DNA from: Caulobacter sp. CCUG 60055
Lineage (GTDB): Bacteria > Pseudomonadota > Alphaproteobacteria > Caulobacterales > Caulobacteraceae
Direction of reading: 5' to 3'
NCBI RefSeq assembly: GCF_022750545.1
Contig: NZ_PUIC01000001.1
Location: forward strand, 682,001 to 746,000
DNA length: 64,000 bases
Shown: in pieces, positions 38,118-49,594 of the stretch
Layout: every line of letters begins with the position of its first letter
Numbering within the stretch: position 1 is the first letter of the stretch
Notes under the pieces: generated by a model
Seen by the model: the letters and a program-made list of their open reading frames with translations, nothing else
Told to the model about the DNA's origin: nothing
Database searches by the model: none
Made by a program: the position numbers and the translations under genes

Positions 38118-38771
38118 ATGGCCGATGCAAATCCCTCCCCTCGCCCCGCGCCCGGACGCGGCCGCCAGGGCCTCCCCAAGCCCCGCGTCGACCGCGCCGC
38201 ACGGCGGGAGCTGATCTTGCGCTCGGCGGCCGAGACCTTCGCCGAGTTCGGCCTGCAGCGGGCGACCATGCAGGACATCGCCGACCGCGCGGGCATGGCC
38301 AAGATATTGATATACCGCCTGTTTCCGTCAAAGGAAGCCCTGGCCGCCGCGCTGTTCGAACGGGTGCTGGACCGCCTGAAGGCCGCCGCCGCCGAACCTT
38401 GGACCGGCTACGGCTCGGGCCAGATGCGGCTGCTGAACGAGGCGCGCCAGGACCGCGCCGCCTTCCTGCTGCTGCTGCGCGACGGGCGCGCCGATCCCGA
38501 GGCGCGCCGATGGTGCGACGCCTATCAGGACCTGCTGGCCGGCTTCGTCTATCCGCTGCTCGCGCCCGCCGCCGGGAGCGACGCCCAGGCCGAGGACCGC
38601 GCCCGCTTCGCCGCGCGGCAGTTCACCGGCTTCATCACCGAAACCCTGATCGTCTGGCTGGAGGACGGCGACGGCCTGAGCGACGCGGCGCGCGTCAAAT
38701 GGTTCGGCGACATCATCCGCAACTGGCGGCGGGCGACCCGCGAGGCCTATCGCCTGGACGGCGGGAGCTGA
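38118..38771 (+). CDS. TetR/AcrR family regulator
   Basis: The product is 217 residues. The N-terminal helix-turn-helix domain spans about 28-75 (RSAAETFAEFGLQRATMQDIADRAGMA, then the recognition and KEAL segments, in overlapping order). The C-terminal helical ligand domain resembles AefR-like TetR proteins (RFAARQFTGFITETLIVWL). It is preceded by a basic, Pro-rich extension of about 25 residues. Divergence from the alkylsulfatase and the shared palindrome indicate that it represses that gene and itself, released by an alkyl sulfate or fatty alcohol. Confidence 0.92.
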   Translation: MADANPSPRPAPGRGRQGLPKPRVDRAARRELILRSAAETFAEFGLQRATMQDIADRAGMAKILIYRLFPSKEALAAALFERVLDRLKAAAAEPWTGYGSGQMRLLNEARQDRAAFLLLLRDGRADPEARRWCDAYQDLLAGFVYPLLAPAAGSDAQAEDRARFAARQFTGFITETLIVWLEDGDGLSDAARVKWFGDIIRNWRRATREAYRLDGGS

Positions 38772-38775
38772 GGCC

Positions 38776-39486
38776 TCAGCTCTCGGCCTGCTCGCGGGCC
38801 TTGAGCCAGCGGCGGGCGATCAGGCCGCCCCCGATCCAGATCGCCGCGGCCAGCACCAGCATGACGATGGGCTGGCGCCCGCCCCCCTTCATCGCCTGGA
38901 CGATGGAATTGCCGGCGAAGGCGGTCAGGGCGATCTTCGGCACGATGCCGATCCCCGTCCCGATCAGGAAATCGGCGAAGCGCATCGGCGTGACGCCGGC
39001 GGCCATGTTGACCACGATGAACGGCGCCGAGGGCACCAGCCGCACGATCAGGCTGGCGGTCAGGCCGTTGCGCCCGATCAGCCGCATGAAGCGGTTGACG
39101 CCTTCGCCGGCGAAGTCGCGCAGCACGCCGGCGCCGAACTGGCGCCCGAGCCAGAAGCCGACCACCGACGAGACCAGGGTGCCGATCCAGCTGTAGAGGA
39201 ACCCTGTCCACGGGCCGAAGGCGACCACGGCGGCGGCGATCAGCACGAACTGCGGCACGCCCAGGAAGGCCAGCACCGCGAAGGCCCCGACCGCCACCGG
39301 CAGCGCCCAGGGGCCGTGCGAGGCGAGGCCGAGCCAGCGCTCCACGGTCGCCTCGCCGTTGAAGCCCAGCATCTGCGCGCCGAACAGGAAGACGACGCCG
39401 ACGCCGCCGAACAGCAGGAACGAGACGGCCAGGGTCCGCCAGGCGCGGGCGTCCATGTTGAGGACGAACTGGAAGAGTCGACGCAT
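38776..39486 (-). CDS. TVP38/TMEM64 (VTT) family membrane protein
   Basis: The product is 236 residues with about six hydrophobic segments. The VTT-domain motif FGPWTGFLYSWIGTLVSSVVGFWLGR (two pieces near 90-115) and the RLVPSAPFIVVNMAAGVTPM segment (about 147-166) are typical of TVP38/DedA-related proteins, some of which scramble or flip lipids. Its 3' end faces the TetR gene at a 4-base gap. No partner is evident. Confidence 0.88.
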   Translation of the reverse strand: MRRLFQFVLNMDARAWRTLAVSFLLFGGVGVVFLFGAQMLGFNGEATVERWLGLASHGPWALPVAVGAFAVLAFLGVPQFVLIAAAVVAFGPWTGFLYSWIGTLVSSVVGFWLGRQFGAGVLRDFAGEGVNRFMRLIGRNGLTASLIVRLVPSAPFIVVNMAAGVTPMRFADFLIGTGIGIVPKIALTAFAGNSIVQAMKGGGRQPIVMLVLAAAIWIGGGLIARRWLKAREQAES

Positions 39487-39706
39487 CGACCGCTTATAGC
39501 GGCCCGCCCGGACGCCGACGAGGCCGCAGAGAGGAATTTTGCGTCCGGCGCGCTTATTCCTCGACGGAGCTTCCGCTGTTTGTCACATTAATCATGTATA
39601 GACGACATTTACGCTTGCCGACCCTCTCCAAGGTTCGCCCACCTGAACCGCAGAGTCTTCCTGGGGAATGGCGACGGGGGAACGCTTCGGATACTTGGCG
39701 GACGGC
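39487..39706 (+). promoter_or_regulatory. intergenic region upstream of the ParA-like gene
   Basis: This is a 220-bp gap between divergent genes. An AT-rich segment at 39578-39612 (with TATAGACG near 39597) is the likely promoter core. Nothing else stands out. An in-frame ATG at 39668 could extend the ParA-like protein by 13 residues but has no properly spaced ribosome site. Confidence 0.4.
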
Positions 39707-41690
<1,984 letters not shown>

Positions 41691-41696
41691 GACGCC

Positions 41697-42734
41697 ATGA
41701 CGGGGGAATGGGCGGCCATCGTCGCCGGCGCCGCGGCGCTGGCGACCTCGGGAGCGGTCGCGGGCCTCGTGGCCCGGATCGGGCCCGTCGACGCTCCCCG
41801 CGCCCGGGGCCTGCATCGCCGGCCCACCCCCACCAGCGGCGGCGTCGGGATCATGGCCGGCGTCGCGGTCGGGCTGCTGCTGTTCGCCTGGCTGTCGGGG
41901 CCCGGCGCCTCGCCGATGCTCGGCCGGATCGGCGGGCTGCTGCTGCTGGCGGCGGGCGTCGGCGTGTTCGGCGCCCTGGACGACATGGCCGACTTCGGCG
42001 CCAGGGCCAAGCTGGCGGTCGACGTCCTGCTGGCGGCCGTCTTCGCCGTTTTCGTCGGCCGCATCGAAGCCCTGCCGCTGGCCCCCGGCGTGATCCTGCC
42101 GCTCGGCCCCATCGTCGGCGGGCTCGGCACGGTGCTGTGGATCGTCACCTTCAGCAACGCGGTCAACTTCATGGACGGCGCCAACGGGCTGGCGCCAGGG
42201 GCGCTGATCGTGGTGTTCGCGGGGCTGGCGGTCGCGGCCGGCCTCCATGGCGCGCCGCTGATCGCGGTCGCGGCCATGATCGCGGCGGCGGCCGGCCTCG
42301 GCTTCCTGCCCTGGAACCACCCCGGCGGGCGGCTGTTCCAAGGCGACGTCGGGGCGCTGTTCTCAGGCTTCTTCGCCGCCGGGCTGGCGGTGCTGGCGGC
42401 GGGCCGAAACGACGACGGACCGCTGTCGCTCTATTTCGTGGTCCTGGCCGGGCTGCCGCTGCTGACCGACGTGCTGCTGACCCTCCTGGACCGGGCGCGG
42501 GCGCGGCTGTCGCTGTTTCAGGCCCACCGCGGCCACGTCTATCAACGCTGGCTGGACCGTGGCGGCCGCACTCACGGGGCGCTGGCCTGGCGCGCATGGC
42601 TAGTCATGGCGGCGTTCACGCTGGCGGCCCTGGCGATGGAGGCCGCGCCGCGCGGCTGGCGGCCCGTCATCTTCGCCGCCGGGGTGGCGACGGCCGCCGC
42701 CGGCTGGGCGGCGCTGCGCCGCCGCCTGCGCTGA
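41697..42734 (+). CDS. undecaprenyl-phosphate glycosyl-1-phosphate transferase (WecA/MraY family)
   Basis: The product is 345 residues with about ten membrane segments. Conserved cytoplasmic motifs are GALDDMADFG (about 95-104), NAVNFMDGANGLAPG (about 153-167) and AHRGHVYQRW (about 276-285), the catalytic and metal-binding set of the PNPT family. It attaches a sugar phosphate to undecaprenyl phosphate to begin O-antigen or capsule synthesis. It starts 6 bases after aatA, suggesting cotranscription. MraY itself is unlikely because no murein-precursor genes surround it. Confidence 0.88.
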   Translation: MTGEWAAIVAGAAALATSGAVAGLVARIGPVDAPRARGLHRRPTPTSGGVGIMAGVAVGLLLFAWLSGPGASPMLGRIGGLLLLAAGVGVFGALDDMADFGARAKLAVDVLLAAVFAVFVGRIEALPLAPGVILPLGPIVGGLGTVLWIVTFSNAVNFMDGANGLAPGALIVVFAGLAVAAGLHGAPLIAVAAMIAAAAGLGFLPWNHPGGRLFQGDVGALFSGFFAAGLAVLAAGRNDDGPLSLYFVVLAGLPLLTDVLLTLLDRARARLSLFQAHRGHVYQRWLDRGGRTHGALAWRAWLVMAAFTLAALAMEAAPRGWRPVIFAAGVATAAAGWAALRRRLR

Positions 42735-42753
42735 GACCGGACGGGAAAGCCCC

Positions 42754-43776
42754 TCAGGCCGAGCGGCTGACCGCGAAGTCGGCGAGATCCTCCAGCGCCG
42801 TCCGCCAGGGATTGGCGGGGAACGCGGCCAGGGCCGCCTTGGCCCCGGCGGCGTAGTCGGCGGCCAGGTCCAGCGTCGCCTCCAGCGCGCCGACCCCGAC
42901 GATCAGCTCGCGCGCCCGGCGGAAATCGGCGTCGGTCTGCTCCAGCCGGCCGATGACCCGCTCCCAGAACGCCGTCTCGCGCGGGCCGGAACGGGCGATG
43001 CCCAGCAGCAGCGGCAAGGTGGCCTTGCCTTCGCGGAAATCGTCGCCGGCGTTCTTGCCCAGGGTCTCGGTGGCGCCGCCATAGTCGAGGGCGTCGTCGG
43101 CGAGCTGGAAGGCGAGGCCGAGCTTGAGACCATAGGCGCGCAGGGCGGCGATCCGGGTCTCGTCGACGCCGGCCGACACCGCGCCGGACTCGGCGGCGGC
43201 GGCGAACAGCTCCGCCGTCTTGGCCTGGATGATCTCCAGATAGGTGGCCTGGTCGAGATTGAGGTCGTGGGCGCGGGTGAGCTGCAGCACCTCGCCCTCG
43301 GCGATGACGCTGGAAGCCTTGGCCAGGATCTGCAGGGCCCGCAGCGAGCCGGTCTCGACCATCAGCTCGAACGCCCGGGCGAACAGGAAGTCGCCGACCA
43401 GCACGCTGGAGGGGGCGCCCCAGATCAGGTGGGCGGCCACCTTGCCTCGGCGCAGCTTGGAGCTGTCGACGACGTCGTCGTGCAGCAGGGTGGCGGTGTG
43501 GATGAACTCGACGGCGGCCGCCAGCTTCAGGCAGGCCTCGTCGGTCGATCCGGCCAGGCGGGCGGCGGCCACGGTGAGCAGCGGACGCAGCCGCTTGCCC
43601 CCGGCGGCGATCAGATGGTCGGCCAGCGCCGGGATCACCGGCACCTGGCTGGCCATGCGCGCGGCGATCAACGCGTTGACCCCCTGCATGTCGGCGGCCG
43701 ACAGACGCACGAGTTCGTCGACGCCGCCGGCGGGCGCGCCCTTCGAATGGACCGGGATCGCGTTGACTGCGTCCAA
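42754..43776 (-). CDS. long-chain trans-polyprenyl diphosphate synthase (octaprenyl/decaprenyl type)
   Basis: The product is 340 residues. The first Asp-rich motif LLHDDVVD (about 94-101) and the second QLADDALD (about 220-227) bind prenyl diphosphate with magnesium, and GGKRLRPLL lies near 57. It makes the ubiquinone side chain (C40-C50). The start TTG 43776 is preferred because CAGGAG lies 10 bases upstream; a TTG at 43830 in frame is the alternative and adds 18 residues with no family support. It converges on the glycosyl transferase. Confidence 0.9.
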   Translation of the reverse strand: MDAVNAIPVHSKGAPAGGVDELVRLSAADMQGVNALIAARMASQVPVIPALADHLIAAGGKRLRPLLTVAAARLAGSTDEACLKLAAAVEFIHTATLLHDDVVDSSKLRRGKVAAHLIWGAPSSVLVGDFLFARAFELMVETGSLRALQILAKASSVIAEGEVLQLTRAHDLNLDQATYLEIIQAKTAELFAAAAESGAVSAGVDETRIAALRAYGLKLGLAFQLADDALDYGGATETLGKNAGDDFREGKATLPLLLGIARSGPRETAFWERVIGRLEQTDADFRRARELIVGVGALEATLDLAADYAAGAKAALAAFPANPWRTALEDLADFAVSRSA

Positions 43777-43883
43777 AACTGCCGGCTCCTGAACAAGACC
43801 GATGCGAGGCGCGCCGGTTGCGGCGGACAATGGTTGCGGGATAGGTCAGGGTCAAGACAAGCACAAGGCTTGAAACGAGCACA

Positions 43884-44666
43884 GTGACCGCCCAGGACGA
43901 CCCGCCGCCGCCGAATCGATCACCGGAGCCGAACACCGAGGACAAGGTGCTGGGCGGCCGGGTGACGCTGGCCCAGCCGCGCCGGGGCTATCGCGCCGGA
44001 CTGGACGCCGCCCTCCTCGCCGCCGCCTGCGACGCCGGCCCCGGCCAGCGCGTGCTGGAGGCCGGCTGCGGTCCGGGCGCGGCCCTGCTTTCCGCCGCCG
44101 TCCGCCGTCCGGGCGCGCGCTTCGTCGGCGTCGAGCGCGACCCCGAGGCCCTGGCCCTGTGCGTCGACAACATCGCCCGCAACGGCCTGGGCGGCCGGGT
44201 CGAGGCGATGGCCGGCGACGTGACGGAAGGCTTTCGCAGCCTGGGCTTGGCCCCGTTCGACGCGGTCCTGGCCAACCCGCCGTTCTTCGACGACCCCGCC
44301 GCCCTCCGCCCGCCCTCGCCCGCCCGGCGCGGCGCCTGGATCGCCGACGGCGGCCTGAAGGCCTGGACCGATTTCCTGCTCAAGGCCGTGCGCGAGGGCG
44401 GCTCGATCACCGTCATCCACCGCGCCGACCGCCTGGCCGACCTCCTGGCCTTGCTCGCGCCCAAGGCCGGATCGTTCCGCGTCCTAGGCATTCATCCGTT
44501 TACGGATGAACCGGCAAAGCGGGTGCTGGTGCGGGCGGTCAAGACCGGCAAGGCGCCGCTGGCCCTGCTGCCGCCCCTGGTCCTGCACGACCGGGGCGGG
44601 GCCAAGCACCGGCCCGACGTCGAGGCGATCCTGCGTGGGACCGCAGATTTGAAATGCGCCCAGTAG
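43884..44666 (+). CDS. TrmN6-like tRNA(Val) or small N6-adenine methyltransferase
   Basis: This 260-residue class I methyltransferase has the SAM loop LEAGCGPGAALLSAA (about 55-69) and the amino-methylating motif ANPPFFD (about 130-136, the N-P-P-F/Y signature). The family (YfiC/TrmN6, COG4123) methylates N6 of A37 in tRNA1(Val). It is divergent from the polyprenyl synthase. The last residues and the sequence beyond the stop become AT-rich abruptly, where the HEPN-like gene begins. Confidence 0.85.
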   Translation: MTAQDDPPPPNRSPEPNTEDKVLGGRVTLAQPRRGYRAGLDAALLAAACDAGPGQRVLEAGCGPGAALLSAAVRRPGARFVGVERDPEALALCVDNIARNGLGGRVEAMAGDVTEGFRSLGLAPFDAVLANPPFFDDPAALRPPSPARRGAWIADGGLKAWTDFLLKAVREGGSITVIHRADRLADLLALLAPKAGSFRVLGIHPFTDEPAKRVLVRAVKTGKAPLALLPPLVLHDRGGAKHRPDVEAILRGTADLKCAQ

Positions 44667-44673
44667 ATCATCA

Positions 44674-45207
44674 ATGCGCGACTTAAACCTTCCAGCACAT
44701 CAACTTTCGCTGACGCCTGAAGAGCACGCCAAGATCGGCGAGATGGCGGAGCTTACTGAGCAATTTCGGATTTTGCTCGCAAGCGCCGGGAAGAGCTTGA
44801 CGGGGAAGAGCTATGAAGAATGGCTAGAGCTCTCGAACGACAATTTTCCAAAACAACTTAACGCACTCTCGTTACACGCTATCGAAGACCCAGAATTGAA
44901 GGAGCTCTTAGATGAACTATCCGAGAAGGGGTCAGTAGCATTGACGCGCAGGAATCAGTTTGTTCATGCAGCTTGGGGCTTCAATACCGAACTCGGCCGG
45001 GTAGCGGGTTTTGATGCCAAACGCCGAGCCGTTATAAATTTTGACGACGCAGAGGCGGCAATCCGAGGTCTGAGAGAGCTCACTTGGATTGCAAAAGAGA
45101 TTCTAATGCGCGCAGCTAGCCTTGTTCAGATAGACAAGCGGGCAGCAGGTTCCTTAGATGAGCCGGGACCATGGGTCGGCACGTCAACGGGCAATCTCAA
45201 ACTATAG
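44674..45207 (+). CDS. HEPN-motif protein in an AT-rich patch
   Basis: The product is 177 residues, mostly helical. RRNQFVHAAWG (about 91-101) contains the R-N-x3-H pattern, the ribonuclease active site of HEPN domains. A long helix precedes it (ELKELLDELSEKG) and another follows (EAAIRGLRELTWIAKEIL), as in that fold. Base composition is near half GC with many A/T-ending codons, unlike every neighbour, so recent transfer is likely. No MNT antitoxin or other defence gene adjoins it. It begins 7 bases after the methyltransferase and ends 1 base before the convergent deoxyribosyltransferase. The family name is unknown to me. Confidence 0.8.
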   Translation: MRDLNLPAHQLSLTPEEHAKIGEMAELTEQFRILLASAGKSLTGKSYEEWLELSNDNFPKQLNALSLHAIEDPELKELLDELSEKGSVALTRRNQFVHAAWGFNTELGRVAGFDAKRRAVINFDDAEAAIRGLRELTWIAKEILMRAASLVQIDKRAAGSLDEPGPWVGTSTGNLKL

Positions 45208-45208
45208 C

Positions 45209-45772
45209 TCAATCTGAGTACATCTTTATTGCCTCGAGGCAGAGCTGCAGCCCGGTCAGGTCGCCCTGCACGTCCGGCGTTATGATGACGTAGAGCCGGC
45301 GCGCCTCGGCCCATAGCATCAGGTTCTCGGGCAAGCCGAAATCCTCGATCTCGCAGTCGTCGCCGTCGCGCCAGACGCCGTCTTCGCCGAGATGGGCGCC
45401 GATGAGCGCCTCGATGCGCTCGCGCGGGTCGGCCTCGACCTCGGTGGCGACGTTCATGTAGGCGAACACCGGCTTGCCCAGCGCCGCCAGGAAGCCGGCC
45501 TCGAACGCCGCGCCGGCGTCGCAGCTCGGCCCGCGGAACGGCGTCAGGTTGACGATGCCCGCATCCGTCAGGCGCATGCGCGACACCCGGTCGGCGTAGA
45601 TCTCGCGGGCCATCGCCTCGGACGGCTCGGTCTCGACCAGGAAGCCGTCGCCCGACAGCACGGGAACGAAGCCGGCGGTCTCGCAGAGGGCGCGCTTCTC
45701 CGCCGCCAGCGCCGCGGCGTCAGGAAAGCTCGCGTCCGGGCCGGCGAGATAGATCGAGGTGATGCGGCGCAT
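45209..45772 (-). CDS. nucleoside 2-deoxyribosyltransferase
   Basis: The product is 187 residues. YLAGPD (about 8-13) begins the Rossmann-like core. NLTPFRGPSCDAGAAFEAGFLAALGKPVFAY (about 75-105) holds the binding Asp and the catalytic Glu of AFEAG. The enzyme swaps bases between deoxynucleosides in salvage. The final four residues (KMYSD) are written in AT-rich codons that blend into the HEPN-like gene's patch, so the original C-terminus may have been replaced. Confidence 0.87.
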   Translation of the reverse strand: MRRITSIYLAGPDASFPDAAALAAEKRALCETAGFVPVLSGDGFLVETEPSEAMAREIYADRVSRMRLTDAGIVNLTPFRGPSCDAGAAFEAGFLAALGKPVFAYMNVATEVEADPRERIEALIGAHLGEDGVWRDGDDCEIEDFGLPENLMLWAEARRLYVIITPDVQGDLTGLQLCLEAIKMYSD

Positions 45773-45814
45773 GGCCGCTTCTTAGCGGCATAGGCGGTGG
45801 CCGCCTAGAGCACG

Positions 45815-45846
45815 AAAAAGCCCGCCCGGCGCGGAGCCGGGCGGGC
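45815..45846 (-). terminator. intrinsic terminator of ilvC
   Basis: A perfect 11-bp stem (GCCCGCCCGGC with GCCGGGCGGGC, 45820-45830 and 45836-45846) with a GCGGA loop is followed on the minus strand by TTTTT. It lies about 40 bases beyond the ilvC stop. Confidence 0.9.
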
Positions 45847-45884
45847 GGATTCGCAAGGACGACGCCGAGGCGTCGACCGAGAAC

Positions 45885-46994
<1,110 letters not shown>

Positions 46995-47013
46995 TCAAGG
47001 GTGCGGCGGATGC

Positions 47014-47042
47014 GAAAAGCCCCGGAGGGTCGCTCCGGGGCT
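47014..47042 (-). terminator. intrinsic terminator of the RcnB-like gene
   Basis: The 10-bp stem AGCCCCGGAG with CTCCGGGGCT (47018-47027 and 47033-47042), loop GGTCG, is followed by TTTTC on the minus strand, 25 bases past the stop codon. Confidence 0.85.
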
Positions 47043-47066
47043 CGCAAGGGCGGCGCGGGCCGCCCG

Positions 47067-47966
47067 TCACCAGTAGAAGACGCCGTAGACCACCTGCACG
47101 ACCTGGCCGGTGTCGGCCTCGACCAGCAGGGCGTCCGGGCCGACGCGCACCCATTCATAGCCCCAGGGGGCGACCGGCAGGCCGTAGCTCCACCAGTCCT
47201 GAACGAACCAGCGCGGACCGATGAACGCCCACGGCAGATAGTCGCCATAGGCCCAGCGGCGATAGCCGTAACCGCGCGGATAGTAGTAGGGCGCGACGCG
47301 GTAGCTGCGGCCCGGCCGGACGGACGGCGGGTAGTAGCGGCGGTCGTAGCGCGGCCGGTCGCGGTCTGACCAGCCCGGCCGCCCCGAGCCGTTGTTCCAG
47401 CCGGGACGGCCGGGATCGCCGGGACGGTTCCAGTCGCCGGGGCGGCGATCCCCCGGCCGGTCGCCCGGACGCCAATCGCCCGGACGCCAATCTCCGGGAC
47501 GTCCATCGCCGGGCCGTCCGCCATGGCCCCAGTCCGGCCGGTCGGGCGTCGTGGACGGTTGGCCGGGCCCGCCGGGAGGCGGCGTCGGCGTTCCTGGGCG
47601 TCCTGGCGGGTTCGACGGCGTGGACGGGTCCCCGGGCCTGCGGTCGCGCCAGTCCGGCCCGCGCCCGCCGCCCCAGCCGGGGGGATTGCGCGCGCCGTCC
47701 GGTCCGTTGCGGGACGGCCCGTCCGAACGGTCCTGACGCCAGGAGGGCTGCGGGCCGCCTCCAGGCGCATTCTGAGGCGAGCCTTGGGGCGAGCCTTGGG
47801 GCGAACCTTGCGGCGCGCCCTGGGGCTGCTGTTGCGGCGGGTTCTGCGCGGCGGGGCGGCCGCCGCCTTCGCGCCAGCGGCCGCGGTCGCCGTCGGGCGG
47901 GTCCGCCAGGGCGGCCGTCCCGCCGAGCAGCGAGAGCAACAGGGCCGCCGTCATCAGGCGTTTCAT
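47067..47966 (-). CDS. RcnB-family periplasmic protein with low-complexity middle
   Basis: The product is 299 residues with a Sec signal peptide (MKRLMTAALLLSLLGGTAALA). The middle of about 150 residues is Pro/Gly/Arg/Asp/Gln-rich with exact short repeats (GSPQ units; GDWRP units). The C-terminal 60 residues are the RcnB module, including YLPWAFIGPRWFVQDWWSYG and ending VVQVVYGVFYW. RcnB in E. coli tunes nickel and cobalt efflux. The many alphaproteobacterial relatives are untested. The start was set at the signal peptide; an upstream ATG adds 17 charged residues. Confidence 0.8.
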   Translation of the reverse strand: MKRLMTAALLLSLLGGTAALADPPDGDRGRWREGGGRPAAQNPPQQQPQGAPQGSPQGSPQGSPQNAPGGGPQPSWRQDRSDGPSRNGPDGARNPPGWGGGRGPDWRDRRPGDPSTPSNPPGRPGTPTPPPGGPGQPSTTPDRPDWGHGGRPGDGRPGDWRPGDWRPGDRPGDRRPGDWNRPGDPGRPGWNNGSGRPGWSDRDRPRYDRRYYPPSVRPGRSYRVAPYYYPRGYGYRRWAYGDYLPWAFIGPRWFVQDWWSYGLPVAPWGYEWVRVGPDALLVEADTGQVVQVVYGVFYW

Positions 47967-48103
47967 CGACTTAGACTTTCCTTTTCCGGCGCGCACACGC
48001 GCCGATTGTCCCTTCAAGGACTATATTCCGCCCCGGCGAATGAACCGCCCTTGAACGGGAAACGGGGTTCGGGTTCCCTTCGTCCAACCAGGAGATCGCG
48101 TCA

Positions 48104-48658
48104 GTGCCCGCTCATCCCGCAGACGTCGTCGGCTTCTGGCGCCAGGCCGGCGCCGACAAGTGGTTCGCCAAGAACGCGGCGTTCGACGAGGCGATCCGGC
48201 TGAAATTCGAGCCGGTGCACCACGCCGCCGCGCGCGGCGAGCACGACGACTGGCGCGAAACGGCCGAGGGCGCCCTTGCGCTGCTGATCCTGCTCGACCA
48301 GTTCCCGCGCAATCTCTATCGCGGCTCGGGCCACGCCTTCGCCACTGATCCCCTGGCCCGCGCCGTGGCGCGCCACGCGATCGCCGCCGGCCACGACCAG
48401 ACGATGGAGCCGGAGCTTAGGCCGTTCTTCTACCTGCCGTTCGAACATTCCGAGGACCCGGCCGACCAGGCGCGCTCCATGCAGCTGTTCGAGGCGCACG
48501 ACGCCGCCACCGGCGACCTGAGCAGCCTGAAATGGGCGGCGGAGCATCGCGACATCATCGCCCGCTTCGGCCGCTTCCCGCACCGCAACCAGGCGCTCGG
48601 CCGCGAGAGCACCGCCGAGGAGCAAGCGTTCCTCGACACCGGCGGCTTCGCCGGCTGA
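48104..48658 (+). CDS. DUF924 family protein
   Basis: The product is 184 residues, all-helical. The WFAKNAAFDEAIRLKF (about 19-34), LLILLDQFPRNLYRGSGHAF (about 60-79) and FFYLPFEHSED (about 107-117) motifs define DUF924, a tetratricopeptide-like family of unknown function. The GTG start has AGGAG 9 bases upstream. It is followed by thyA after about 90 bases. Confidence 0.88.
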   Translation: MPAHPADVVGFWRQAGADKWFAKNAAFDEAIRLKFEPVHHAAARGEHDDWRETAEGALALLILLDQFPRNLYRGSGHAFATDPLARAVARHAIAAGHDQTMEPELRPFFYLPFEHSEDPADQARSMQLFEAHDAATGDLSSLKWAAEHRDIIARFGRFPHRNQALGRESTAEEQAFLDTGGFAG

Positions 48659-48748
48659 CGGCCGCAGGCGGTTGTGGAAAAGCCGAATCAGCGATCCCCC
48701 GGCCCGGCCGAATCGCGCGACCCTGCCGACTCTGTTAGGAGGCGCGCC

Positions 48749-49594
48749 ATGAACGCCATCGCCCCCATCCTGGCGCCCCGACCCGCGCCGGACGACCACC
48801 CCGAGCGGCAGTATCTCGGCCTGCTGGCCGACGTGCTGGTCAACGGCGTCCAGCGCGGCGACCGCACCGGCACCGGCACCCTGGGCGTCTTCGGCCGCCA
48901 GATGCGCTTCGACCTGGCGCGGGGCTTTCCGCTGCTGACCACCAAGAAGCTGCACCTGCGCTCGATCATCGTCGAGCTTCTGTGGTTCCTGCGCGGCGAG
49001 ACCAACATCGCCTGGCTGAAGGACAACGGGGTCAGCATCTGGGACGAATGGGCCGACGCCGAGGGCGAGCTCGGTCCGGTCTACGGCAAGCAGTGGCGCT
49101 CGTGGGCGGCGCCCGACGGCCGCGTGATCGACCAGATCGCCAATGTGGTCGAGGCGATCCGCGCCAACCCCAACAGCCGCCGCCACATCGTCTCGGCCTG
49201 GAACCCGGCCGACGTCGACGACATGGCCCTGCCGCCGTGCCACTGCCTGTTCCAGTTCTTCGTGGCCGACGGAAAACTGTCCTGCCAGCTTTACCAGCGC
49301 TCGGCCGACCTGTTCCTCGGCGTGCCGTTCAACATCGCCTCCTACGCCCTGCTGACCCTGATGACGGCCCAGGCCAACGGCCTGCAGCCCGGCGAGTTCG
49401 TGCACACCCTGGGCGACGCCCACCTCTATCTGAACCATGTCGAGCAGGCGAAACTGCAGCTCTCCCGCGAGCCCCTGCCCTTCCCGACCATGACCCTGGC
49501 GCCGAAGACCGACCTGTTCGGCTTCACGCTGGAAGACTTCGCCCTGGAGGACTACCAGGCTCATCCGCACATCAAGGCGCAGGTGGCGGTGTGA
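48749..49594 (+). CDS. thyA: thymidylate synthase
   Basis: The product is 281 residues and makes dTMP from dUMP with methylene-tetrahydrofolate. It has [12 protein letters not shown] (about 35-46), WDEWAD (about 97-102), the catalytic cysteine in [10 protein letters not shown] (about 161-170), [20 protein letters not shown] (about 183-202) and [12 protein letters not shown] (about 220-231). The ATG follows TAGGAGG by 7 bases. The stop overlaps the GTG of the MazG-like gene. It heads thyA-(MazG-like)-folA. Confidence 0.97.
   Translation: MNAIAPILAPRPAPDDHPERQYLGLLADVLVNGVQRGDRTGTGTLGVFGRQMRFDLARGFPLLTTKKLHLRSIIVELLWFLRGETNIAWLKDNGVSIWDEWADAEGELGPVYGKQWRSWAAPDGRVIDQIANVVEAIRANPNSRRHIVSAWNPADVDDMALPPCHCLFQFFVADGKLSCQLYQRSADLFLGVPFNIASYALLTLMTAQANGLQPGEFVHTLGDAHLYLNHVEQAKLQLSREPLPFPTMTLAPKTDLFGFTLEDFALEDYQAHPHIKAQVAV

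Noticed and set aside
44491-44510. Perfect inverted repeat with 8-bp arms TTCATCCG and CGGATGAA
   Set aside because: It lies inside the TrmN6-like coding sequence, encodes conserved-looking protein and is not near a promoter, so chance is the simpler explanation.
47460-47815. Regular short repeats resembling a CRISPR-like array
   Set aside because: The repeats are in frame within the RcnB-like gene, too short, and separated by no unique spacers.
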